A stretch of DNA of 64,000 bases from Arsenicicoccus dermatophilus. Its GTDB lineage: Bacteria; Actinomycetota; Actinomycetes; Actinomycetales; Dermatophilaceae. Location: assembly GCF_022568795.1 (NCBI RefSeq), contig NZ_JAKZHU010000001.1, forward strand, positions 1,674,001-1,738,000, in the 5' to 3' direction. Below the pieces are notes generated by a model that searched no databases, was not told the DNA's origin, and saw nothing but the letters and a program-made list of their open reading frames with translations. A program made the translations under genes and the position numbers. Of this stretch, positions 28,407 to 36,159 are shown piece by piece. Each line of letters opens with the position of its first letter. Position 1 is the stretch's first letter.

Positions 28407-29516
28407 TCAGCCCAGGGTCCGCAGGCCACGCTCGAGACGCTCGCGCTGCGGGACGACGGTGTACTTCGGGTCCTCGGCCGAGGCGATGCCCGCCTCGAAG
28501 ACCGCGAACCGGGTGCAGACGGAGCCGGCCGCGAGGGCGAGCCCGGCGGCGACCGAGACGGCCTTGCTGCGCCGGGCACCCAGCAGGGTCAGGGCCGCGC
28601 CGGTGAGCGTGAGGGCCTTGCTCGCGTCGTACCACCGGCGGGGTCGCCCCTGGTGGAGGGTCTCGGCGGACAGGCCCATCGAGTGCTCCATGAGCCGCGC
28701 CGAGCCGATCTCCCACAGGGCGCCGCCGACGGCGAGCCGCCGTGCGGGCCAGGTCTGCTCGTGCGGTGCCGCGATCATCGCCAGCCCCGCGGCGGAGGCA
28801 CCCGCCGAGCCGGCGAAGACCATCGGCAGCTCCTTGTAGGCCGCGTGCCAGCCCGGGGTGGAGGTGTTGCCGAGGAGCACCGCGGTGTAGGCCGCCAGCG
28901 GCGGGGAGAAGAACGCCGCGGCCAGACCCGCCGGACGTCCCAGCCAGGTCACCAGGCGCCCGAGGGGCTGGATCGCCTCCGGGGAGTGCGGGGTCAGCAC
29001 CTCGGCGAGCTCCGCCGCGGCCGCGAAGCCCGCGCAGGGTCCGTAGCCCGCGAGGATCCACGAGCCGACGCTCATCGGTGAGGTCAGCTTGACGACGCGC
29101 ATCATGTTGAGGAAGCGCTCGGGGCGGCCGAGGTCGTGGATGAGCAGGTAGGTCGCGGCGCCGATGGACACCAGCGCGGTGATCCGGCCCTGGCGGCGCA
29201 GCCCCGGCAGGCCGGCCAGGTCGGCGCCGGCGGCGAGCAGCGAGGACCCGGCCGCCAGGCCGCCGACGAAGAGGTACTCCGGGATGTCGTGGCTCCACGG
29301 CGCCGGCTTGACGATCGGGCGGTCGTAGTAGGACGTGAACTGCGCGTCCCCGACCATCGTCTGCTCGCCACGGTCGCCGTTGCCCGCAAACCGGCGGAAG
29401 CCGAACAGCCCCGATCCGCCGCCTCGTCCGGCGCGCTCGCGGCGGTGCTTGCGGGGCCCGCGCGCCTCCTCGGGCCACAGGCCCTCGCGGCTCTCCTGCT
29501 GGGCGATGTTGGTCAT
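28407..29516 (-). CDS. nrfD: NrfD-type membrane subunit of formate dehydrogenase
   Basis: A polytopic quinone-reactive subunit that takes electrons from the iron-sulfur subunit. The 369-residue protein has a hydrophilic N-terminus of about 60 residues, then FTSYYDRPIVKPAPWSHDIP and eight or nine hydrophobic helices with YLFVGGLAAGSSLLA and LIHDLGRPERFLNMMRVVKL, the classic NrfD signature. ATG 29516 has GGAGG upstream and overlaps the fdhB stop (ATGA). It replaces the cytochrome b gamma subunit found in E. coli FdnGHI. Confidence 0.93.
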   Translation of the reverse strand: MTNIAQQESREGLWPEEARGPRKHRRERAGRGGGSGLFGFRRFAGNGDRGEQTMVGDAQFTSYYDRPIVKPAPWSHDIPEYLFVGGLAAGSSLLAAGADLAGLPGLRRQGRITALVSIGAATYLLIHDLGRPERFLNMMRVVKLTSPMSVGSWILAGYGPCAGFAAAAELAEVLTPHSPEAIQPLGRLVTWLGRPAGLAAAFFSPPLAAYTAVLLGNTSTPGWHAAYKELPMVFAGSAGASAAGLAMIAAPHEQTWPARRLAVGGALWEIGSARLMEHSMGLSAETLHQGRPRRWYDASKALTLTGAALTLLGARRSKAVSVAAGLALAAGSVCTRFAVFEAGIASAEDPKYTVVPQRERLERGLRTLG

Positions 29517-30478
29517 CGACGGCCTCCGAGGAAGGACAGGGCGACCCCGACCAGCAGGGTCAGTCCGCCGACCCCGCCCTTGCGGAAGATGTCGGCGAGG
29601 TCGCGGGTGGTGACGACCGGGTCCGGCGGCAGGCCGTAGACCTCCGGCTCGTCGAGGAGCAGGAACATCGCGCCGGTGCCACCGACCCCGTCGTGCGGGT
29701 CGTCGCCGTACATCCGGGCCGAGGTGTAGCCCTGCTCGTGCAGCTGCGCCACGCGGGCCTTGCCCCGCTCGCGCAGCTCGGCGACGTCCCCGAACTGGAT
29801 CGACTCGGTCGGGCAGGCCTTGGCGCACGCCGGGGTCTGGTCGGCCTTGAGCCGGTCGTAGCACAGCGTGCACTTCTGGGCGATCCCGGCGTTGGTGACG
29901 GTGCCCTTGTCACCCTCGCGACGCTCGATCACGCCGAAGGGGCAGCCGGCCACGCAGTAGCCGCACCCGTTGCACACGTCGTCCTGCACCACGACCGTGC
30001 CGAACTCGGTGCGGAACAGCGCGCCGGTCGGGCACACGTCCAGGCACCCGGCGTGGGTGCAGTGCTTGCACACGTCCGAGCTCATCAGCCACCGGAAGTC
30101 GGGCTGCACGGCCTCCGGAGCAGGCGCGTCCGCCGCCTGGGGCGCGTCGCCGGCGGTCGGGGCGTCCTGCGGCCGCAGGCCCGGCATGCCGAGGTCGACG
30201 GGCTGGCGGGACAGGACCGCGTCGTCCGCCCGGCCCGGCTGCTCGATGAACTTCACGTGCCGCCAGGTGCTGGCCCCGAGCGACCGGGAGTTGTCGAACG
30301 ACGAGCCCAGCAGGGACAACCCGTCCTCCGGGACGCGGTTCCACTCCTTGCAGGCCACCTCGCAGGCCTTGCAGCCGATGCACACCGAGGTGTCCGTGAG
30401 GAAGCCCTTGCGCTCGGGGGCGTCCACCCACCCGGCGTCGGGCGCCGGGTCGAGCGGTCCGAAGAGGGAGTTGGGCAT
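29513..30478 (-). CDS. fdhB: Formate dehydrogenase iron-sulfur (beta) subunit
   Basis: Ferredoxin-like electron-transfer subunit. The 321 residues contain four cysteine clusters: CIGCKACEVACKEWN (about 33), CKHCTHAGCLDVCPTGAL, CNGCGYCVAGCPFGVI and CTLCYDRLKADQTPACAKACP, enough for four [4Fe-4S] centres. The C-terminus has a single hydrophobic stretch GGLTLLVGVALSFLGG that can anchor it. Its ATG overlaps the fdhA stop by one base (TGATG). An Ala/Pro-rich insert of about 35 residues lies between the first and second cluster regions. No export signal is present. Confidence 0.95.
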   Translation of the reverse strand: MPNSLFGPLDPAPDAGWVDAPERKGFLTDTSVCIGCKACEVACKEWNRVPEDGLSLLGSSFDNSRSLGASTWRHVKFIEQPGRADDAVLSRQPVDLGMPGLRPQDAPTAGDAPQAADAPAPEAVQPDFRWLMSSDVCKHCTHAGCLDVCPTGALFRTEFGTVVVQDDVCNGCGYCVAGCPFGVIERREGDKGTVTNAGIAQKCTLCYDRLKADQTPACAKACPTESIQFGDVAELRERGKARVAQLHEQGYTSARMYGDDPHDGVGGTGAMFLLLDEPEVYGLPPDPVVTTRDLADIFRKGGVGGLTLLVGVALSFLGGRR

Positions 30479-33400
30479 CAGGCATCATCCTTCGTGCCGT
30501 CGTCGCCGCCGGCCTCGCTCGCGCCCTCGACGTCGGCGCCTGCGTCGTCGCGCTCCTCGACGTCGACCTCGCGGTGCTGCTGGACGTCACCGGCGTCGGC
30601 GCCGGAGCGCAGGTCGTTGCCGGTCTCGGCGGTGACGCCCGCCCGGCGGCGGTAGTCCTCGACGAGGTCGGCGAGCCCGGGGCCGCGCGGCCGGCGACCC
30701 TCGCGGATGTCGCAGGCCCCGACCTTGGACTCCTGGATCAGGACGTTGGGGTCCAGGGCCACGCCCATCAGGTCGTTGACCGAGTCGCCGTCGACGACGG
30801 CTCCCCCGCCACCCTGGGCCCAGTGATAGGGCAGCCCGATCTGGTGGAAGACCTTGCCCTCCACCAGCAGCGGCTTCATCCGCTCGGTGACCAGGACCCG
30901 CGCCTCGATGGCCGACCGCGGCGACACGATGGTCGCCCAGCCGCCGTTGACCAGGCCGCGCTCGGCCGCGAGCTGCGGGGAGACCTCGCAGAACATCTCC
31001 GGCTGGAGCTCGGCGAGGTAGGGCAGCCAGCGGCTCATCCCGCCCGCCGTGTGGTGCTCGGTCAGGCGATAGGTCGTGAACACGAAGGGATAGACCTCGG
31101 GGTGCTCGCCCGCGTGGTCGTCCTCGGGCGGGTGGCCCTCGGACGGCGCGGTGAGGTTGTCCTCGCGCTCGTAGACCTTGCGGGTCGGGCTCGCCTGCTG
31201 GGTGTAGAAGGGATTGCGGACGCGCCCCTCCTGCGGCTCGTAGTGGCTGGGCAGCGGCCCGTCGAGCAGCCCCTTGGGAGCGAACAGCCAGCCCTTGCCG
31301 TCGGCCTGCATGATGAAGGGGTCGTCACCCGCGATCGCGTCGGGACCCGTCGCGCCCTCCGGGGGGCGGTATGACGGCGCGCGGTCGGCCGGGAAGTCCG
31401 GCACGTCGGGTCCGGCCCACCGGCCCGCCGACTCGTCCCACCACAGGTGCTTCTTGCGCTCCGACCAGGGCTTGCCGTCGGGATCGGCGGAGGCGCGGTT
31501 GTAGAGGATCCGCCGGTTGGCAGGCCAGCACCAGCCCCACTCCAAGGCGGTCTCGTCCTGCTCCTCCTTGGGCTTGCGGCGGGCGGCCTGGTTGACGCCG
31601 TCCTTGTAGACGCCGGTGTAGATCCAGCAGCCGCCGCTCGTGGAGCCGTCGGCCTTCATCTCGGTGAACAGCGACAGCGGCTGACCGGCCTTGTCGCCGG
31701 TCAGGTGGCGGCCGTTGATCTCCTGCAGCACGGCCTCCGCCTGGACGTCCCCGTGCTCGTCGAGCGGGTAGTCCCAGGTCAGGTCCAGCAGCGGCCGGTC
31801 GCGCTCGTCGGTGGAGCCCGCGAGCCGCGCCCGCAGCCGCACCCCCAGCTCGTGGAAGAAGTCGAGCTCGCTCTGGGCATCCCCCGGCGGCCGGACCGCC
31901 TGCTCGCGCCACTGCACCATGCGCTGGGTCTGGGTGAACGTGCCGGCCTTCTCCAGGTGCGAGGCGGCGGGCAGGAAGAACACCTCGGTGTCGATGTCCT
32001 CGGGCCGGCGCTCCCCCGTCTCGATCTCGGGCGAGTCCTTCCAGAAGGTCGCCGACTCGATGAGGCGCAGGTCGCGGACCACGAGCCACTTCAGGTGGGC
32101 GAGTCCGTCGCGCTGCAGCCTGCCGTGGGCCGAGGCGACGGCGGGGTTCTGGCCGAGGAGGAAGTAGCCCTCGACCTTGCCGTCGATCATGTCCATCGTC
32201 GTGCGGTAGGTCCCGTGGTCACCGGTCAGCCGCGGCAGGTAGTCGAAGGCCCAGTCGTTGTCCTTGGTGGCGGCGTCCCCCCACCAGGACTTGAGCAGGC
32301 TGACGGCATAGGTGTCCGCCTTGGTCCAGAAGCCCTTCTGGTCCGTGGTGGAGATGGTCCCGAGGTAGTCCTCGAAGGTGTCGTGGACCCCGGCCTTGGG
32401 CATCGGCAGGTAGCCCGGCAGCAGGTTGAACAGCGTCGGGATGTCGGTCGAGCCCTGGATCGAGGCGTGGCCGCGCAGCGCCATGACGCCGCCGCCCGGT
32501 CGTCCCACGTTGCCCAGCAGCAGCTGGATGATGCAGGCGGTGCGGATGTACTGCGCCCCCACCGAGTGCTGGGTCCAGCCGACCGCGTAGCAGAAGGCCG
32601 TGGTGCGCTCGCGACCGGAGTTGCTGGTCATCGCCTCGGCGACGTAGGCGAGGTCCTCGCGGGAGACCCCGCAGACCTCCTCCACCATCTCCGGGGTGTA
32701 GCGCGCGAAGTGCCGCTTGAGGACCTGCAGCACGCAGCGCGGGTCCTGCATCGAGTCGTCCCGGCGGACGCGGTGGGCGCCGGGCAGCGTCGGTCCGCCC
32801 GAGCCGTGCTCGTCCCCGGCGGCGCGCTCGTGCTTGGACGCGTGGGACTCCTCGTGGCCGTCGGTGCTGCCGTCGTCGTCCTGGTCCCCGTCCTGGTCCC
32901 CGCCGGGGCCCTCGCCCGCGTCGGCATACATCCAGGTCTCGGAGTTGTAGGTCGCCGTCTGCGGGTCGTAGCCGGAGAAGACGCCGTCCAGCTCGTCGAC
33001 GTCCTGGAAGTCCTCGCGCAGGATCACCGGACCGTTGGTGTAGGCCCGGACGTACTCCTCGAAGTAGAGGTCGTTGGACAGGATGTGGTTGACGATCGCG
33101 CCGAGGAAGACGATGTCGCTGCCGGCGCGGATGCCCACGTGGCGGTGGGCGTGCGCCGAGGTGCGGCTGAAGCGTGGGTCGACGTGGATGACCTTGGCAC
33201 CCCGGCGCTTGGCCTCCACGACGTACTGGAAGGCGACCGGGTGGGCCTCGGCCATGTTGGAACCCTGGATGACGATGCAGTCAGAGTTGGCGAGATCCTG
33301 CACGAAGTTCGTGGCACCGCCACGACCGAACGAGGCTCCCAGACTGGGAACCGTGGCGGAGTGTCAAATACGCGCCTGGTTCTCGATCTGGATGGCGCCC

Positions 33401-33933
33401 ATCGCGGTGAAGAGCTTCTTGATGAGGTAGTTCTCCTCGTTGTCGAGGGCGGCCCCTCCGAGGCTCGCGATCCCCATCGTGCGGCGCAGCGGACGACCGT
33501 GCTCGTCGCGGTCCTGCCAGGTGCGCCGGCGGGTGTCCAGGACGCGGTCGACGATCAGGTCCATCGCGCGCTCGCGCTTCATCGGCTCCCACTCGGTGCC
33601 GCCGGGTCGGCGGTAGAGCACCTGGGTCTGCCGGTTGGGCGCGTTGACGAGCTGCTCGGTGGCCGATCCCTTGGGGCACAGCTTGCCCCGGGAGATCGGC
33701 GAGTCCGGGTTGCCCTCGACCTGGACGATCCTGCCGTCCTTGACGTAGGCCTTCTGCGCGCAACCGACCGCGCAGTAGGGACACACGCTGTGGGCCACCG
33801 AGTCGGCGGTGACGGTGCGGGGCTGCAGCGCGGCGGTCGTGGCGGACCGGGCGGCGCGCCCGCGTCCGAGCGGGTCGCCACCGGTCAGCTGACGCACGAC
33901 CGGCCACGACAGGAACGTCTTCTTGGCGTCCAT
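30478..33933 (-). CDS. fdhA: Selenocysteine-containing formate dehydrogenase alpha subunit (TGA at 33364-33366 = Sec190)
   Basis: Molybdopterin enzyme that oxidises formate to CO2. Read through the TGA, the product has 1151 residues. CPYCAVGC at 51-58 plus a later Cys bind the [4Fe-4S] centre; ENQARI-Sec-HSATVPSLG at 190 is the active site (E. coli FdnG Sec is 196); QGSNMAEAHPVAF, HVDPRFSRTSAHAH and the C-terminal molybdopterin domain follow. ATG 33933 has GGAGG. Without recoding it splits into a 189-residue stub and a downstream frame starting near 33303. An acidic Gly/Asp/His-rich insert lies at about residues 335-375. There is no twin-arginine signal at the N-terminus (MDAKKTFLSWPVVRQLTGG). 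First gene of fdhA-fdhB-nrfD; fdhD is not in the window. Confidence 0.96.
33317..33366 (-). promoter_or_regulatory. SECIS element with the Sec UGA codon of fdhA
   Basis: In RNA sense, UGA (33366-33364) is followed by 18 bases and then a hairpin: GGUUCCC pairs with GGGAGCC around the loop AGUCU (33352-33334). In E. coli fdhF the loop GGUCU also begins 18 bases after the UGA. An outer 8-bp stem CCGCCACG/CGUGGCGG (33359-33352 and 33324-33317) can extend it, sharing one base with the inner stem. This is the expected SelB-binding signal. Confidence 0.88.
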
Positions 33934-34016
33934 CGGTCCTCCTTCGACGCAGGTCACCCTACGCGACCGGACCCGGCCCCCGCCGACGGACCGGACCTGC
34001 TGCCGCGGCGCGTCGC

Positions 34017-34430
34017 TCACGCCCCCGTGGCGGCCGCGACGAAGGCGAAGGCCTGAGCCTCGAGGTCGGCCCTCGCCGACCCCGCCGACGCGAGGGCAAC
34101 CAGGGCCGCGCCGTCCCCGCTCCAGGACCTCGTGATCTCCAGGCGCGACCCCGGGCCCACCGCCTCGACCCGGTAGGTCGTGGTCGTCGCCAGCCGGCCG
34201 CCGCGGCGCCAGGTGAAGGACGCACCGTCCTGCCACGCGGTGATCTCGTGCACGTCGGGGGCCTTGCCGTAGCGGATGACCTGCAGGTGCGCCCCGACCC
34301 CCTGGGCCTTGTCGACGGGGCGCACCGCCATGACCGTGGGCAGGACCGTGCCCCACTGGGCGAAGTCGCCGACCTTGGCCCAGAGCTGCGCGGTGGTGGC
34401 GGAGGACTCGCAGGACGCCGTGATGCTCAC
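34017..34430 (-). CDS. SRPBCC (polyketide cyclase/START-like) family protein
   Basis: A 137-residue soluble protein of the helix-grip fold: SITASCESSATTAQLWAKVG at the start, VLPTVMAVRP and a long C-terminal helix. Members bind hydrophobic ligands in a cavity; the ligand is unknown. It starts at GTG 34430. TAGCGT lies seven bases before, which fits a leaderless transcript, and no ribosome site is visible. The open frame continues upstream without homology. It sits 83 bp upstream of fdhA on the same strand, so fdhA may be co-transcribed with it. Confidence 0.8.
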   Translation of the reverse strand: MSITASCESSATTAQLWAKVGDFAQWGTVLPTVMAVRPVDKAQGVGAHLQVIRYGKAPDVHEITAWQDGASFTWRRGGRLATTTTYRVEAVGPGSRLEITRSWSGDGAALVALASAGSARADLEAQAFAFVAAATGA

Positions 34431-34524
34431 GAGGACGACGCTAGCGAGCCCGACGGATCCGCGGGTGACGGGGACCCCTCCGGCGCCGGGGACCGTGCGA
34501 CCCGGGTCTGCGATGCTGGGCCAC

Positions 34525-35094
34525 ATGTCGCGTGGGAGCCGGATGTTCGTGGCCGTCATACCGCCGCCGGAGGTGCTGGCCGAGGTCGAGACCTTCCTCG
34601 AGCCCCGGCTGGACGCCGACCCGGACCTGCGCTGGGCGCGGCCCGAGCAGTGGCACCTGACGCTGGCCTTCCTGCCGTCGGTGGGCCCGGGGTCGCTCCA
34701 GCGCCTGGAGGAGCGGCTCGACGAGGTCGCCCTGACCACCGAGCCCTTCGACCTGACGCTGCGGGCGGGCGGGGCCTTCCCCGGGACCGCGGACGCCCGG
34801 GTGCTGTGGCTGGGCGTCGACGACCCGCTGGCCGGGCTGGCCCCCCTGGCCCGGCGCGTGCGGAATGCCGCCAACGCCGCCGGCACGCAGGTCGAGGGCG
34901 GCCCCTTCCAGGCGCACCTGACCCTGGCTCGGCTGGGCCGGGCCAAGGACGTGCGCCGGTGGCTGGAGGTCCTGGACACCTTCACCTCGGCGACGTGGAC
35001 CGTGACCGAGGTGCAGCTCGTGGAGTCGCACCTGGGGCAGGGACCGGGCGGGCGACCGCGGCATGTCGAGCGCGGGAGCTTCCCGCTGTGGTGA
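34525..35094 (+). CDS. thpR: RNA 2',3'-cyclic phosphodiesterase / 2'-5' RNA ligase family
   Basis: A 189-residue member of the 2H phosphoesterase superfamily. Both HxTx motifs are present: EQWHLTLAFL (about 50) and FQAHLTLARLG (about 140), in the right spacing for ThpR/LigT, with MFVAVIPPPEVLAEVE as the usual N-terminal strand. Opens 2',3'-cyclic phosphate on RNA; the physiological role is unclear. ATG 34525 is used here; the ATG at 34543 has a GGGAG just upstream and begins exactly at the conserved strand, so the shorter form is equally likely. Divergent from the SRPBCC gene. Confidence 0.9.
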   Translation: MSRGSRMFVAVIPPPEVLAEVETFLEPRLDADPDLRWARPEQWHLTLAFLPSVGPGSLQRLEERLDEVALTTEPFDLTLRAGGAFPGTADARVLWLGVDDPLAGLAPLARRVRNAANAAGTQVEGGPFQAHLTLARLGRAKDVRRWLEVLDTFTSATWTVTEVQLVESHLGQGPGGRPRHVERGSFPLW

Positions 35095-35118
35095 GAGCGC
35101 CATCACCCTGGACCGGAG

Positions 35119-35136
35119 GGTTACCCATCAGTAACC
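35119..35136. promoter_or_regulatory. Perfect inverted repeat GGTTAC-N6-GTAACC upstream of the polyester-hydrolase homologue
   Basis: The repeat lies 50-67 bp before the start codon, where a regulator would act on the promoter. GTTAC-N6-GTAAC resembles the half-site spacing known for GlnR- and MtrA-type response regulators in actinobacteria. The identity of the binding protein is inference. Confidence 0.45.
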
Positions 35137-35185
35137 TGAGCACGACCGTCCTCGCGTCCACCCACCCCCGCCTCCCAGGACCCCC

Positions 35186-36064
35186 ATGACCCGCACCGCG
35201 TCCCGCCACCCCCTGCTCGCCGCCGCCCTGGCGCTCGCCACCATCGGCTGCCTGGGCCTCGCTCCCGCGGCCCGGGCCGAGCAGACGAGCCCCTACCAGC
35301 GAGGCCCGGCACCCACCGCGACCTCGGCCCGGGGCCAGGGCGCCTTCGCCGTGGACAAGGTGGTGGTCCCCGCCGCGGAGACGCCGGGATTCAAGGGCGG
35401 CGATCTCTACCTGCCCCAGGACCGCTCCCAGGGCGCCTTCGGCGGCGTGGTCCTGCTGCCGGGCTTCAACGGAACCCGGTCGACCCTCTCCTGGCTGGCG
35501 CCGCAGCTCGCCTCCCAGGGCTTCGTGGTCCTGCTGGCGGACACCCCCACCATCCTGGACGACGTGGCCAGGCGGGCCACGGTGTTCGACGCCACGCTGC
35601 GGTGGCTGCGCACCTCCCCCCGGGTCGAGGGTGCGCTCGACCGTGATCGGCTGGCGATCTGGGGCTGGTCGATGTCCGGGGGCGGGGCGCTGCGCGAGGC
35701 GCAGGATCACCCGGAGCTCAAGGCGCAGGTCGACGTCTTCCCGTGGGACACCGTCAAGGCCTTCCCCGGGACCCGGGTGCCCTCGCTGGTGCTGGCGGCC
35801 CAGCTGGACCTGACCGCGCCGAACGCCTGGCACTCCGTGCCGATGTACGACAGCCTCCCCCTGGGACCGGACAAGGCCTACGTGGAGCTGACCGGCGCCG
35901 GGCACCTGCGGCCCCTGCTCCCGGACCCGCGTCTCACCGAGCTGACCACGGCCTGGCTGAAGCTGTACGTCGACCAGGACCAGCGCTACCTGCCTGTCCT
36001 GTGCGGCCTCGCGAGGGACCGCGGTCGCTACTCACGGCACAGCACCGCACGCTGCCAGAGCTGA
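35186..36064 (+). CDS. Secreted cutinase/polyester hydrolase-like alpha/beta hydrolase
   Basis: A 292-residue exported esterase. Residues 1-31 are a signal peptide (cleavage near AARA-EQ). From there it follows the actinobacterial cutinase/PET-hydrolase pattern: SPYQRGPAPT at the mature start, PGFNGT oxyanion loop (Phe94), GWSMSGGG nucleophile elbow (Ser162, Met163), PWD at 186-188, LDLTAP with Asp208, GAGHL with His240, and AWLKLYVDQDQRYLPVLC with a C-terminal Cys pair (273 and 290) likely disulfide-bonded. Trp161 in the elbow and PWD match Ideonella PETase rather than the GHSMGGGG and PWH of Thermobifida cutinases. Substrate is not proven. It stands upstream of GH3 on the same strand. Confidence 0.85.
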   Translation: MTRTASRHPLLAAALALATIGCLGLAPAARAEQTSPYQRGPAPTATSARGQGAFAVDKVVVPAAETPGFKGGDLYLPQDRSQGAFGGVVLLPGFNGTRSTLSWLAPQLASQGFVVLLADTPTILDDVARRATVFDATLRWLRTSPRVEGALDRDRLAIWGWSMSGGGALREAQDHPELKAQVDVFPWDTVKAFPGTRVPSLVLAAQLDLTAPNAWHSVPMYDSLPLGPDKAYVELTGAGHLRPLLPDPRLTELTTAWLKLYVDQDQRYLPVLCGLARDRGRYSRHSTARCQS

Positions 36065-36159
36065 CCACCACCCGTTCGGGCTGCTCGACGCCGGCCGCAG
36101 GCGACCTGCGCAGGCGGGCTCGGTAGGGTCCGTACCACCGTTCCTGCCGAGGAGTTCTC

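Noticed and set aside
26908-29478. 856-residue minus-strand open frame
   Set aside because: It is antiparallel in frame to the OFA transporter and nrfD coding regions, which have clear homology, and its composition (Arg/Ala/Gly/Pro) is that of an off-frame reading of high-GC DNA.
33364-33366. Nonsense mutation making fdhA a pseudogene
   Set aside because: The position equals the Sec of known formate dehydrogenases, a SECIS fold follows, and the whole Sec machinery is adjacent.
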